8,291 bases of DNA from Planctomycetota bacterium (GTDB taxonomy: Bacteria; Planctomycetota; PLA2; JAEUHO01): assembly GCA_029213105.1 (NCBI GenBank), contig JARGNS010000066.1, forward strand, positions 3,401 to 11,691, in the 5' to 3' direction. Every line of letters starts with the position of its first letter. Position 1 is the stretch's first letter. Below the pieces are notes generated by a model that ran no database searches, was not told the DNA's origin, and saw only the letters and a list, made by a program, of their open reading frames with translations. Shown here piece after piece: positions 1 through 5,746 of this stretch. A program made the translations under genes and the position numbers.

Positions 1-221
1 CCGCCGGTCCCGCGCACGCGCACGGTGACCCACGGGTAGCTCGGGCGGCTCTCGAAGGTCTCCACGGCGGGCCCCGCCTCGCGAGGTGCGCTGACCTCCT
101 CGAACGCCTCCGGTGCGGCTTCGGGCTCCCGGGGCGCGCCGAGCCGCGGCAGGATGATCAGGGCCCCCACGCCAAGAATGGCGAGGAACGCGATCGCGTA
201 GATCCAGCCTTCACGGCCCAT
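1..221 (-). CDS. Membrane-anchored protein, N-terminal part only
   Basis: 73 complete codons are visible before the window edge cuts the gene. The protein begins MGREGWIYAI, has one hydrophobic helix at about 6-24 (single N-terminal anchor, with no signal peptidase site), then a Pro/Glu/Ala-rich linker (about 28-60) typical of a stalk. A beta-like stretch follows at 61-73, WVTVRVRGTG. Such a stalk followed by 'VTVRVRG' often leads into carboxypeptidase-regulatory-like or other beta-sandwich domains. This is an inference from the style of the sequence, as the domain itself is outside the window. The gene is the fourth of the likely transcript that includes the CvpA-family gene. Confidence 0.75.
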   Translation of the reverse strand, partial: MGREGWIYAIAFLAILGVGALIILPRLGAPREPEAAPEAFEEVSAPREAGPAVETFESRPSYPWVTVRVRGTG

Positions 222-275
222 GGTGGCAGTCCTCCCGAGGCCCGATCCTATGCCGCCGTAGGGGGCGGACGCAGA
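222..275. other. Short gap with a small hairpin before the left-edge gene
   Basis: This 54-base gap holds a 5-bp GC stem (253-257 with 264-268, six-base loop) with no U-tract, and then the strong ribosome binding site of the next gene. The spacing is compatible with continued co-transcription. Confidence 0.4.
230..235 (-). promoter_or_regulatory. Strong ribosome binding site for the left-edge gene
   Basis: The minus strand reads GGAGGA eight bases before the ATG at 219-221. It is the best Shine-Dalgarno match in the window and fixes the start of the partial gene. Confidence 0.8.
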
Positions 276-929
276 TCAGTGCTGCCTTGGACGACGCGCG
301 GAGCCCGCCTCGGCCTGCAAGGCCGCATCGACCGCGGCGCGCCGGTGCTTGATCCAGGCTGGCAGCTCGATCACGCCACCGATCCAGTCGGCGCCGCGCG
401 CCATGGCCCCGGCACTCAGCGAGCCGCGCAGACGCCCCACCCAGGCAGAGTCCTCGCGCACGACGACAGGCGCGTCGCTCGACCGGGAGAGTGACGGTCC
501 GGCACCAGGACCGGCCGCCGCCAGGACGTAGCCCAGCGCCACGAGCACGAGTGCGCCCTTCAAGCCGCCGAAGAGCGCGCCCAGCAGGCGATCGCCGCGG
601 CCGTGCGCACGGTCGGGCAGCCGGCAGCACAGGTAGGAGAGGGCCACACCGCCGAGGACGAGGGCCGCAAAGAGCACGGCGCCCCAGGCCGCGGCCTCGC
701 GCACGTCCCCCACCAGCGAGGTGACCTTGGCCACCGTGCTCTCGGCCTTGGGCGCGAGCCAGGTGGCCACGAACAAGGCGCCGACCACGACGCCGAAGGA
801 CAGGACCTGCCGGAGGGCGCCGCGGCGGAGCCCCCAGAGCGCGAAGAGCAGCAACAGGGCCAGGGCGACGGCATCCGCGATACGCACGGCGGCCAGCGTG
901 ATGGCGAGCGGAGCGAGGGCCTGCAGCAC
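276..929 (-). CDS. CvpA-family inner-membrane protein
   Basis: This 217-residue protein has four hydrophobic segments at about 18-33, 41-58, 80-103 and 116-138 and a polar C-terminal tail. Two family marks are visible: the G-x-R-R-G turn after helix 1 (LWGLRRGALRQVLSF, 31-45) and the DRLLGALFGGLKG segment (113-125) leading into helix 4. CvpA proteins were named for colicin V production in E. coli and are linked to envelope homeostasis, but their molecular activity is unknown. The start is a GTG whose G is the last base of the preceding TAG stop, and no Shine-Dalgarno is visible, so translation probably depends on the upstream gene. A later in-frame GTG at 885-887 is possible but has no better site and would shorten the first segment's lead. 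The extended tail after residue 140 is longer than in minimal CvpA proteins. Confidence 0.8.
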   Translation of the reverse strand: MLQALAPLAITLAAVRIADAVALALLLLFALWGLRRGALRQVLSFGVVVGALFVATWLAPKAESTVAKVTSLVGDVREAAAWGAVLFAALVLGGVALSYLCCRLPDRAHGRGDRLLGALFGGLKGALVLVALGYVLAAAGPGAGPSLSRSSDAPVVVREDSAWVGRLRGSLSAGAMARGADWIGGVIELPAWIKHRRAAVDAALQAEAGSARRPRQH

Positions 930-1408
930 TAGGGGAAGGCTCGCACCGAGTTGACGGACGTCAGTCGAACACGGCCCTCTGCGTCCACCGACGCGCGTGC
1001 CTTGGCCGTGGATCCGTGACGCTCGGCCTCGACGAGGACGCTGCCCTCCCCATCGGTGTCGAGGAAGACGATGCGCTGATAGCCCTGGCTGCGCAGATGC
1101 CGGCTGATCTCGTCGCGGGCGTCCTGGACACCATCCCCGGCGCTGGCCGCCTCGCGCTCCATCGCGGCGCGCTGGCGTGCCTCGACGGCATCGAGGCGCT
1201 CGGCAACGTGCGCGTCGGCGGGGGCCGCGACCGGGCTGGCGTCCACGCGCGCCTCGGCGGCCGCCCGGCCGGCCTCGGCCTGCGCGAGGCGATCACGCAA
1301 CTGCACCATCTCCCGCGCCAGGCGATGGGCCCCGCGATGTGCACGCCAAGCCGCCACGCAGGCGGCGCTCGCGATCACGAGGGCAAGGATGCTGAGCAGG
1401 ATGGCCAT
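929..1408 (-). CDS. Membrane-anchored coiled-coil protein of unknown function
   Basis: This 159-residue protein has a single N-terminal membrane helix (about 3-21) that could also act as an uncleaved signal anchor. A charged, heptad-like helical region follows at about 26-55 and again at 66-88 (rich in A, E, R, Q), suggesting a coiled coil. The last 60 residues (about 97-159) look like a compact folded domain: HLRSQGYQRIVFLDTDG followed by beta-like stretches ending VRAFP. I do not recognise the family. The ATG start at 1406-1408 has only a weak GGGG near it. Its TAG stop shares a base with the GTG start of the CvpA-family gene, so the two are translationally coupled and probably work together. 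LemA-like or phage-shock-like scaffolds have a loosely similar layout, but there is no motif to support either. Confidence 0.75.
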   Translation of the reverse strand: MAILLSILALVIASAACVAAWRAHRGAHRLAREMVQLRDRLAQAEAGRAAAEARVDASPVAAPADAHVAERLDAVEARQRAAMEREAASAGDGVQDARDEISRHLRSQGYQRIVFLDTDGEGSVLVEAERHGSTAKARASVDAEGRVRLTSVNSVRAFP

Positions 1409-1420
1409 GCCCCGAGTCTA

Positions 1421-1436
1421 CCCGGAGGCCTCCGGG
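1421..1436. repeat. Perfect 16-bp palindrome in the short intergenic gap
   Basis: CCCGGAGGCCTCCGGG reads the same on both strands and fills most of the 29-base gap between the Sm-like membrane protein stop and the coiled-coil protein start. In RNA it would fold as a six-pair GC stem with a GGCC loop. No U-tract follows, so it looks more like an intercistronic processing or attenuation hairpin than a terminator. Confidence 0.6.
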
Positions 1437-1437
1437 G

Positions 1438-2244
1438 CTACAGCGAGACGAGCAACGAACCCGTAAGGAACACGAGGCAGGTCGCGGCGAAGAGCACCAT
1501 CGAGAAGAGGGGCACGATCCGGCTCAGCGGGGCCTCCAGCAAGGCCCGCGCGGTGGCAATCCAGATGCCCGTCTGCAGGGGCAGGACCCAGAGCGCCCGG
1601 TCGGCTCGCAGCATCTCCTCGTGCAGGAGGATGTCTCCCAGGAGGAAGAGCCCCAGGAGGAAGCCCAGGGTCGTGGACGCGTGCAGGCTCAGCGCCTTCA
1701 TCCCCAGCATGCGGGCTCCGCCACCGACGATGACACTCAGCGCCAGGAGGGCGAGGAAGCCCACGAGCAGGCGTCCCTCGAGACTCCCGGGGAAGGCCAG
1801 ACGGGTGACGCGCACGAGGCGCGCGCCGAAGCCTTCCCGCTCGAGGTCCGGCTCGTCTGCCGGCAGGACGCGTTGGCCCTCCGCGCGGGCGGTGTGGCCA
1901 TCGACCTCGAAGCGCGTGGTGCGCGGGGCGGCCACGGGGCCGTCGAACGTGGCGCGCACCGGGGCGTCGAGATCCCGCAGGCGCTTGACCGGCGTCGCGC
2001 CATAGTCTTCCTGGAGGTAGCGCTTGCGGATCTCGGAGCGTCGCAGGGTGACGGTGTTGCGCTCGAGCAGACCGCTCAGGCGTACGACGAGCTTGTCCTC
2101 CGTCTCGCGCACGACGCGACCGCGGACCACATACTCGTTGTCGAGCACGAAGATCTCGTCGGCCTGGGAGGCCGTTGCTTCCTCGGCCAGGGCAGGGCTG
2201 GCGAGGGCGAACATCAGCAGGACGAGGACGAGGAAGGGACGCAC
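1438..2244 (-). CDS. Exported membrane protein with Sm-like beta segment and four C-terminal helices
   Basis: This 268-residue protein starts with GTG. Residues 1-20 form a signal peptide ending ALASPALA before EEA, so the N-terminal domain should lie outside the cytoplasm. Residues 29-76 have the alternating pattern of a small Sm-like or SH3-like beta fold (DEIFVLDNEYVVRGRVV, then KLVVRLSG, then VTLRRSEIRKR). A beta-rich stretch at about 92-148 comes next. Four hydrophobic segments close the protein at about 157-177, 190-207, 216-233 and 242-264. I recognise no named family. Similar 'lysine/aspartate-rich beta segment after a signal peptide' proteins are frequent in Planctomycetota, from general knowledge. 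It is preceded by the exporter operon and followed after 28 bases by the coiled-coil protein, so the four genes toward the left edge are probably one transcript. The function is unknown. Confidence 0.8.
   Translation of the reverse strand: MRPFLVLVLLMFALASPALAEEATASQADEIFVLDNEYVVRGRVVRETEDKLVVRLSGLLERNTVTLRRSEIRKRYLQEDYGATPVKRLRDLDAPVRATFDGPVAAPRTTRFEVDGHTARAEGQRVLPADEPDLEREGFGARLVRVTRLAFPGSLEGRLLVGFLALLALSVIVGGGARMLGMKALSLHASTTLGFLLGLFLLGDILLHEEMLRADRALWVLPLQTGIWIATARALLEAPLSRIVPLFSMVLFAATCLVFLTGSLLVSL
1637..1663 (-). repeat. Short in-gene direct repeat (12 bp twice, 15-bp period)
   Basis: The 12-mer CTTCCTCCTGGG occurs twice on the minus strand, in frame, separated by three bases. It encodes two copies of F-L-L-G within the second membrane helix of the Sm-like membrane protein. 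It probably reflects repeated codon choice in a hydrophobic helix or a small in-frame duplication. It is not a mobile or regulatory repeat. Confidence 0.6.
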
Positions 2245-2330
2245 GGAGATCTCCGACGTCCTATCGACCGATCCGTGGCTCTGTCTGAAGTCGACTCCGG
2301 AGGGTGCCCCGAAGCCCCAGGGGGCGGCGC
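2245..2330. other. Intergenic gap between exporter ATPase and Sm-like membrane protein
   Basis: This is an 86-base gap. Near the ATPase stop the minus strand can pair GCCCC with GGGGC (within 2306-2327) across a 10-base loop, without a U-tract. Two short palindromes follow: AGTCGACT (2289-2296) and CGGAGATCTCCG (2244-2255), the latter holding the ribosome binding site of the next gene. There is no convincing promoter. The four genes beyond it could be a separate transcript or a continuation of the exporter operon. Confidence 0.4.
2251..2254 (-). promoter_or_regulatory. Ribosome binding site within a 12-bp palindrome
   Basis: The minus strand reads GGAG six bases before the GTG start at 2242-2244. 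The site is one arm of the perfect palindrome CGGAGATCTCCG (2244-2255), whose other arm reaches the first base of the start codon. A small hairpin in the mRNA could therefore cover the site. Confidence 0.6.
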
Positions 2331-3071
2331 TCAGGCGCGCGAGAGGCCGCCGTCGCGCATGAGCAGGGTCTGCTCGGCGCGCGCCGCCACCTCGGGATCG
2401 TGCGTGATCATGAGCACTGTCGTGCCGGCCCGGCTCTGGTCCTCGATCAGTTGCAGCACGCGCTCGCCAGCCTTCGAGTCGAGGTTGCCCGTCGGCTCGT
2501 CGGCCAGCAGCAGCCGGGGCCGCTTCACGAGCGCGCGCGCCAGGGCCACGCGCTGCTGCTCCCCGCCACTCCTCTGGTTCGGCCGGTGCGTCATGCGCGC
2601 AGACAGGCCGACCGAGTCCAGGGCCTCGCTGGCCCGCTGCCGGCGCTCGCCGCGCGCCACGCCCGCGTAGAGCAAGGGCAGCTCGACATTGCGCCGCGCC
2701 GATTCGTCGGCCAGCAGATGGAAGCGCTGGAACACGAAGCCGATGACCGCATTGCGCACGGCGGCGAGTTCGCGGTCCGACAGCCGCGCGACGTCGTGAC
2801 CATCCAGCAGGTAACGCCCGGCCGTCGGCCGATCCAGACAGCCGAGCACGTGCAGCAAGGTGGACTTGCCGGAGCCCGAGGGCCCCATGACCGCGAGGAA
2901 GTCGCCCCGGCGCACACAGAGATCGAGCGGCTTCAGGGCCTCGACCTCCACGGCTCCGGAACGGTAGGTCCGCGCGACGCCGTCCAGGACGGCCAGGGCC
3001 TCGGCGCCGTCGGCGCAGCCCTCGACGAGAAACGGGTCGTGCGGGTGTGCCTTGTTCGCATCAGCGGTCAT
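2331..3071 (-). CDS. ABC exporter ATP-binding protein, LolD/MacB type
   Basis: This 246-residue cytoplasmic ATPase has every core motif in order: Walker A GPSGSGKST (63-71), Q-loop Q115 in FVFQRFHLL, signature RSGGEQQR (167-174), Walker B LLLADEP with catalytic E192, D-loop NLDS (196-199) and the H-loop H224 in MITHD. The wording of the Q-loop and the 'DEPTGNLDS' segment is typical of the LolD/MacB/FtsE group that powers FtsX-like permeases. The residue before SGG is Arg167 instead of the usual Leu. About 28 residues precede the first conserved segment (GVARTYRSG), a slightly long, poorly conserved N-terminus. It is the third gene of the exporter operon. It should energise extraction or export of a substrate by permeases A and B. 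Which substrate cannot be read from the sequence. Confidence 0.96.
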   Translation of the reverse strand: MTADANKAHPHDPFLVEGCADGAEALAVLDGVARTYRSGAVEVEALKPLDLCVRRGDFLAVMGPSGSGKSTLLHVLGCLDRPTAGRYLLDGHDVARLSDRELAAVRNAVIGFVFQRFHLLADESARRNVELPLLYAGVARGERRQRASEALDSVGLSARMTHRPNQRSGGEQQRVALARALVKRPRLLLADEPTGNLDSKAGERVLQLIEDQSRAGTTVLMITHDPEVAARAEQTLLMRDGGLSRA

Positions 3072-4354
3072 CGCAAGCGCCTCCCCAGTACGCGCGCCGG
3101 CTGCAGGGTGGCTGCGTGCCGCGCGGGAATGACGGACGAGATCAGGCCCAGCAGGATCGCCACGCCGGTGGCGACCGCGGCGTAGCGCAACTCGAACCGG
3201 AACGGGAACTGCACGATTTCACGCAACACGTGGGCTCCGACGTACCCGATGGGTAGCCCGACGATGCCCCCGATCAACGCCGTGGTCACGCCCTCGACCG
3301 TGATCTGCAGGGCGATGTCGCGCCGCTGCGCACCCTCGCAGCGGCGCAGCGCGACCTCGTCATAGCGCTCGCGCACCGTGATGAGGTTCAGCGTGGAGAT
3401 CATCACGGCGGCCACGAGGACCACGAGGATCCACACGAGGTTGCCGACCATCGAGCCCTGCATCGTCGAAGTGCCCAGGGCTTCCATCCATTGCTTGCGC
3501 ACGAACACGATCAGCGAGCCGCGACTGAGGGCCGCCAAGTCGCGCGCATCGGCCCAGACGGCGATGAGTCGTTCCTGGGCCTCGAGGACCGCCTCGTCCG
3601 TCGGGAGCACGATCGAGATGCCCGTGTAGTCCCCCGGCCCGAACGTGGCCGCCGGTACGTAGATGTTGCGGAACGACAGCAGCGAACTGGTGAGGGTCCG
3701 CGCGCCACGACCTTCGTCGAAGGTCTCGAACAACTCGCGATAGCGCAGTGGATCGCTCAGTACGCCCACGACGCGCATCGTGCGAGCAACCCCGTCGATG
3801 CGCATCTCGAGCCGTGCCCCTACGGCCTCGGCCGGATCCCGCTGGGGCCAGAGGCGGACGGCGGAGGCCTCGTCCAGGCAGCACGTCCCCTCGAGTTCGG
3901 GGCTGCCCGGGGCATCGTCGGCACGCAGCCAACGGCCGTGGGCGACGGGAATGCTCAGCGTGCGGAGGTAGGCGGGCGCCGCCGCCACGACCTGCAGGCG
4001 GTACGGCTCGTCGATCCCATCGACTCGGATCGGGGCTGCGCGCTGCCGCCGGGGCACCACGATGGGATCGAGTCCCGTCAGCAGGCGACGCGTGCGCTCG
4101 ACCTGGGCCTCCCCCAGGCTCGGTCGCTTCACGCCCGGCGCGAGTGCGGGCGGCACGCCCACGTCCAGCGTGTGCCGCCCGAAGAGATCGACGTCGCCCG
4201 CGATGTCCTCCTGCATCCCGAAGGACAGGGAGATCACGTTCACGGTCACCGCGATCGCGATCGCGCTCGTGAACGCCGTCAGGCTGCTTCGCAGGGGATG
4301 CCGCGTCACGTGCAGCAGGCCCTCCCGGATGACCGATCGCATGCGCCTATTCAT
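3068..4354 (-). CDS. ABC exporter permease B, FtsX/MacB type
   Basis: This 428-residue permease is paralogous to permease A. Helix 1 is at about 23-45 and the periplasmic domain at 46-302. Helix 2 is at about 303-326, the coupling segment RERYDEVALRRCEGAQRRDI at 328-347, helix 3 at about 351-377 and helix 4 at about 390-410. The N-terminal 'VIREGLLHVTRHPLRSSLTA' is the typical amphipathic lead into helix 1 of this family. It shares GRWL (140-143) plus a following Cys with permease A, so the periplasmic domains are probably homologous. It overlaps permease A by 8 bases and the ATPase by 4 bases (ATGA). The frame stays open far upstream through permease A, but that part is Arg/Ser/Pro-rich shadow sequence, so I start at 4354. 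The two permeases are expected to pair as a heterodimer over an ATPase dimer. Confidence 0.9.
   Translation of the reverse strand: MNRRMRSVIREGLLHVTRHPLRSSLTAFTSAIAIAVTVNVISLSFGMQEDIAGDVDLFGRHTLDVGVPPALAPGVKRPSLGEAQVERTRRLLTGLDPIVVPRRQRAAPIRVDGIDEPYRLQVVAAAPAYLRTLSIPVAHGRWLRADDAPGSPELEGTCCLDEASAVRLWPQRDPAEAVGARLEMRIDGVARTMRVVGVLSDPLRYRELFETFDEGRGARTLTSSLLSFRNIYVPAATFGPGDYTGISIVLPTDEAVLEAQERLIAVWADARDLAALSRGSLIVFVRKQWMEALGTSTMQGSMVGNLVWILVVLVAAVMISTLNLITVRERYDEVALRRCEGAQRRDIALQITVEGVTTALIGGIVGLPIGYVGAHVLREIVQFPFRFELRYAAVATGVAILLGLISSVIPARHAATLQPARVLGRRLR
3080..3084 (-). promoter_or_regulatory. Ribosome binding site for the exporter ATPase
   Basis: The minus strand reads GGAGG here, eight bases before the ATG at 3069-3071. 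It lies inside the end of permease B. Together with the ATGA stop/start overlap, it indicates that the ATPase is translated both independently and by coupling. Confidence 0.7.
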
Positions 4355-5612
4355 CGGCGAGCCCCTGCACGGGATCCTGGGAGGCGGCCCGCAGGGCGGG
4401 CAGCAACGAGGCCAGCAGCCCGATGACCACGGCCACGCTGACCGCCACGAGCGCCTCCCGCACCGGGAAGGTCCACGTGAACCCGGCCACGGGCTCGAGC
4501 GAGGCGCGCAGGTGGGCGAGCCCCATGCCCAGGACGCAGCCGAGGCCAGCCCCCACGAGGGCCAGCATGAGTCCCTCCGCGAGGAACTGCAGCGCGATGT
4601 CGGCCTTCGTGGCGCCTTCGGTCCGCCGAATGGCGATCTCGCGTGCACGCGTCAAGGCACTCAGCAGGCCCAGGTTCATCATGACCACGGCGCCCATGAG
4701 CAGGCAGGCCAGGAACATGGCGAGGTTCACGGCATCGAACCGCTCGACCTTCTCCCCCATGACGAGCGGGAGCACGAGCGGGTAGAGCATGACCACGGAC
4801 TTGTCGGCATCGGTCATGCGATCCCGGATGCGGTTCGCGACGTCGCCGACCAGCGCGGGCTCGACGCGCAGGAAGATCCAATGCAGTTCGTCGGTTCCCT
4901 CGGCGGGCACATGCACGCAACGCTCGCTGCGCTTCCAGTCGTCCGGCACGGGCAGGATGCCCATGGCGAAGAGGAGCGGCACGCCGACCTTCTTGTAGAG
5001 CGGGTGCTCGAGGTCGAAGCCCAAGTCATTCGTCCGGAGGGCCTGGGCCGGTCGGGGAGCGCACACGCCGACCACTTCGAGTTCGTGCGGCCAACCCGCG
5101 GGCTGGATGCGATCGCCCGGCGTGAGCGCCGCGCGCCCGAGCCACGCCGCGACCCCGGCCTCCACGACGCAGCGCGTCGGTCCGTCGGCGGGGGCCAGCC
5201 ACCGGCCGGCCGCCAGGGTGTGCCCCCGCGCGACCTCCGTGCCGACCACACACTCGAGCACCGTGAGCAGGGTCCCCGGTTGCTCGGGATCGGGCACGGT
5301 GCGAGCGACGCGCGCGCCGCCCAAGCCGCGGAGGGCCGTGCCCTCTTCGCGGACCGCAGCCCGCACGGTCCGCAGGTCGTCCCGCACGAGCACGGCGGCC
5401 GCGGAGGACGTCGTATCGGCCCGCATCGAGACGCGATCGGCGCCGAGCACGCGGCCCTCCTGCCTGGCGGCCTCGCGCGTCCCCTGGATGACGGCACTGG
5501 GGAACACGGCCACGGCCACGCCCCAAATGGTGCCCTGGAGGAGGAGGAAGGTGCGCACCGGCCGCTGACGGAGCCGGCGCAGCGCCGCGGCTAGTACGGC
5601 GAGCCAACGCAT
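4347..5612 (-). CDS. ABC exporter permease A, FtsX/MacB type
   Basis: This 421-residue inner-membrane permease has the MacB/LolC topology. Helix 1 is at about 20-43, followed by a periplasmic domain of about 250 residues (44-294). Helix 2 is at about 295-319, and then comes the conserved cytoplasmic coupling segment TRAREIAIRRTEGATKADIA (321-340). Helix 3 is at about 343-367 and helix 4 at about 385-406. The periplasmic domain carries GRWL at 136-139 and four cysteines (C121, C148, C184, C232), enough for two disulfides. It is the first gene of the exporter operon, and its TAG stop lies inside the start of permease B. The start is the ATG at 5610-5612: an in-frame TAG three codons upstream limits extension, and there is no good Shine-Dalgarno. 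No ATPase is fused, unlike E. coli MacB. The family is clear, but the substrate is not. Confidence 0.9.
   Translation of the reverse strand: MRWLAVLAAALRRLRQRPVRTFLLLQGTIWGVAVAVFPSAVIQGTREAARQEGRVLGADRVSMRADTTSSAAAVLVRDDLRTVRAAVREEGTALRGLGGARVARTVPDPEQPGTLLTVLECVVGTEVARGHTLAAGRWLAPADGPTRCVVEAGVAAWLGRAALTPGDRIQPAGWPHELEVVGVCAPRPAQALRTNDLGFDLEHPLYKKVGVPLLFAMGILPVPDDWKRSERCVHVPAEGTDELHWIFLRVEPALVGDVANRIRDRMTDADKSVVMLYPLVLPLVMGEKVERFDAVNLAMFLACLLMGAVVMMNLGLLSALTRAREIAIRRTEGATKADIALQFLAEGLMLALVGAGLGCVLGMGLAHLRASLEPVAGFTWTFPVREALVAVSVAVVIGLLASLLPALRAASQDPVQGLADE
4362..4366 (-). promoter_or_regulatory. Ribosome binding site for permease B, inside permease A
   Basis: The minus strand reads AGGGG here, seven bases before the ATG at 4352-4354. 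This supports starting permease B at that ATG rather than at the next in-frame ATG (4340-4342), which has only a weak AGG three bases away. Confidence 0.5.
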
Positions 5613-5746
5613 GCGCAGAGGCTATGCCTCGCCGCAGGGCTTGACGCGAAGCGTCCGAGCCGGAGCACCAGGAACGGTGTGCCGGGGAGACCCGCGCGCC
5701 GGGAGGCGAAGGCCCCCCAGGGCGGCCCCGCAGGACCTCTCGGGGG
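5613..5746. other. Intergenic region with GC-rich hairpins; likely transcript boundary
   Basis: This 134-base gap separates the lipoprotein stop from the exporter operon start and is the longest gene-free stretch in the window. On the minus strand it can form several stem-loops: CCCCG/CGGGG just after the lipoprotein stop, an imperfect GGCC stem at 5711-5727, an imperfect CCGG/CACC stem at 5660-5685, and a perfect 5-bp stem GACGC-TTC-GCGTC at 5643-5655. None is followed by a clear U-tract. I find no convincing promoter, although one for the exporter would be expected here. Confidence 0.45.
5711..5727 (-). terminator. Possible GC-rich terminator hairpin after the lipoprotein gene
   Basis: The RNA from the minus strand can pair GGCC at 5724-5727 with GGCC at 5711-5714, continue past one G-G mismatch with two or three more pairs, and close on a short loop. 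It begins about 20 bases after the lipoprotein stop. Only two T residues follow, so it is not a canonical intrinsic terminator, and any such GC-rich DNA offers chance stems. Confidence 0.2.

Noticed and set aside
2258..2295. Weak promoter-like pair TTCAGA and GATAGG on the minus strand before the Sm-like membrane protein
   Set aside because: The spacing (about 18) is acceptable, but the -10 matches only three of six consensus bases, which is expected by chance.
1621..2670. Plus-strand open frame opposite the Sm-like membrane protein and ATPase
   Set aside because: It overlaps the C-terminal part of an ATPase with complete motifs, and its Glu/Gln/Gly/Arg-rich translation has no recognisable content.
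4355..4648. N-terminal extension of permease B up to 4648
   Set aside because: The extra 98 residues lie entirely within permease A in another frame and read as Arg/Ser/Pro/Cys-rich shadow. The start at 4354 has a ribosome binding site and the family-typical N-terminus.
4062..5594. Long open frame on the plus strand (about 510 codons) opposite the permeases
   Set aside because: It is antisense to two well-supported permeases, rich in His, Gly, Arg and Gln as expected for a GC-driven shadow, and shows no domain.
5641..5646. TTGACG on the plus strand, resembling a -35 box
   Set aside because: No gene on the plus strand follows it and no -10 element is suitably placed. It is part of the small GACGC hairpin.
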